NCBI GenBank assembly: GCA_905477565.1
Contig: CAJQGO010000051.1
Span: 1-7,749 of the forward strand
Reading direction: 5' to 3'
Origin: an uncultured Planctomycetota bacterium
GTDB lineage: Bacteria > Planctomycetota > Planctomycetia > Pirellulales > UBA1268
DNA: 7,749 bases
Below are positions 7,092 through 7,749 of the stretch, piece after piece (the stretch's first letter is position 1; every line of letters starts with the position of its first letter). A program made the translations under genes and the position numbers. Under the pieces are notes generated by a model. It was not told the DNA's origin, made no database searches, and was given only the letters and a program-made list of their open reading frames with translations.

Positions 7092-7749
7092 TTCGTCTTC
7101 TTTTTCGACGATTGCTGGAACTCGTACCAACCGTATTGGTTATCGTCGTAGCATCATTTGCCCTTGTGCGATTGGCTCCTGGTTCACCCTTTTCGAGTGA
7201 AAAGGAAATACCTGCAGAGATTCGTCAGAAACTTGAGGCAAAGTATGGTTTTGATAAGCCACTTCCAGAACAGTTCATTCGTTACCTTGGCAATCTGCTG
7301 CAAGGAGATCTTGGACTTTCAACAAAGTATCCACAGCGGACAGTCAATGAGATCATTGCAAATGGTTTTCCAGTCACCCTTACGTTAGCTGCCGTCGCGC
7401 TGCTCTGGTCATTACTTGTAGGCATTACGGCAGGAATCATTGGAGCCATTCGACAAAATACAGTATGGGATCATGCTGCAATGACCGCCGCTCTGATTGG
7501 TATCAGTGTGCCAAGCTTTGTCCTTGGCCCCTTGCTTGTGTTGGTGGTATCTCTCCGGTTGCATCTGCTGCCACCAGCGGGTTGGGGTGATTGGCAGCAT
7601 GTCGTGCTACCAGGCCTTACACTTGGAACGATTTATGCAGCTTCGATAGCACGACTCACCCGTGGTGGAATGCTTGAGGTTATTCGTAGCGACTTTATTC
7701 GCACGGCACGCGCGAAAGGTCTTTCTGAAAGACTTATTGTTTTGCGGCA
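7088..7749 (+). CDS. oppB: Oligopeptide ABC transporter permease, 3' end outside the window
   Basis: Inner-membrane permease subunit of the peptide importer, pairing with an OppC-type permease and ATPases to move peptides delivered by OppA. The start ATG 7088 overlaps the oppA stop (ATGA), with AGGT 6 nt upstream inside oppA. The 220 complete codons begin MIRLLFRRLLELVPT and show a first membrane segment about 11-30 ending in VRLAPGSP, a periplasmic part with AKYGFDKPLPEQFIRYLGNLLQGDLGLS (51-78), QRTVNEIIANGFPVTLTL (83-100), and further membrane segments about 95-120, 132-157 and 172-190. The cytoplasmic EAA loop, EVIRSDFIRTARAKGLSERLIVLR (197-220), contacts the ATPase and is where the window ends. 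Typical length is about 305-330 residues, so roughly one third is missing. No frameshift is visible. Confidence 0.95.
   Translation, partial: MIRLLFRRLLELVPTVLVIVVASFALVRLAPGSPFSSEKEIPAEIRQKLEAKYGFDKPLPEQFIRYLGNLLQGDLGLSTKYPQRTVNEIIANGFPVTLTLAAVALLWSLLVGITAGIIGAIRQNTVWDHAAMTAALIGISVPSFVLGPLLVLVVSLRLHLLPPAGWGDWQHVVLPGLTLGTIYAASIARLTRGGMLEVIRSDFIRTARAKGLSERLIVLR

Noticed and set aside
7158..7388. 76-codon + strand frame near the right end
   Set aside because: It is out of frame with the clear oppB coding sequence that starts at 7088 and has no family features.

Overview
The window looks like ordinary bacterial chromosome, about half G+C. It carries five protein-coding genes, two of them cut by the window edges. 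The long B12-dependent ribonucleotide reductase with a TSCPD domain and a C-terminal cysteine cluster, together with the gene mix, would fit Planctomycetota or a related Gram-negative group. That placement is an inference from gene style, not something the sequence proves. I see no tRNA, rRNA, CRISPR array, insertion sequence, integrase or phage gene, and no base-composition break suggesting recent transfer.

Layout. Positions 1-960 (+) hold the C-terminal four fifths of phosphoglycerate kinase (glycolysis). A strong hairpin at 1081-1122 lies between pgk and the converging nrdJ gene and probably terminates both. nrdJ fills 1138-4227 (-) and encodes a complete adenosylcobalamin-dependent class II ribonucleotide reductase with its catalytic and C-terminal shuttle cysteines. 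Its upstream region (4228-4764) contains a clear Shine-Dalgarno sequence, two adjacent inverted repeats that would form a structured 5' leader, and a tandem pair of NrdR-box-like 16-mers exactly 31 bp apart. From about 4446 to 4764 I see nothing convincing except the start region of the next gene.

On the + strand, 4765-5304 encodes a DJ-1/PfpI-family protein. After 50 bp comes oppA (5355-7091), an oligopeptide-binding lipoprotein. oppB (7088 to the window end) follows with an ATGA stop/start overlap and is cut off inside its EAA loop. oppA and oppB clearly form a peptide ABC importer operon that should continue past the window with oppC and ATPase genes. The PfpI-like gene may be its first member.

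There is no sign of a novel multi-gene system here. The most interesting signals are regulatory: the NrdR-box pair and the structured leader of nrdJ.
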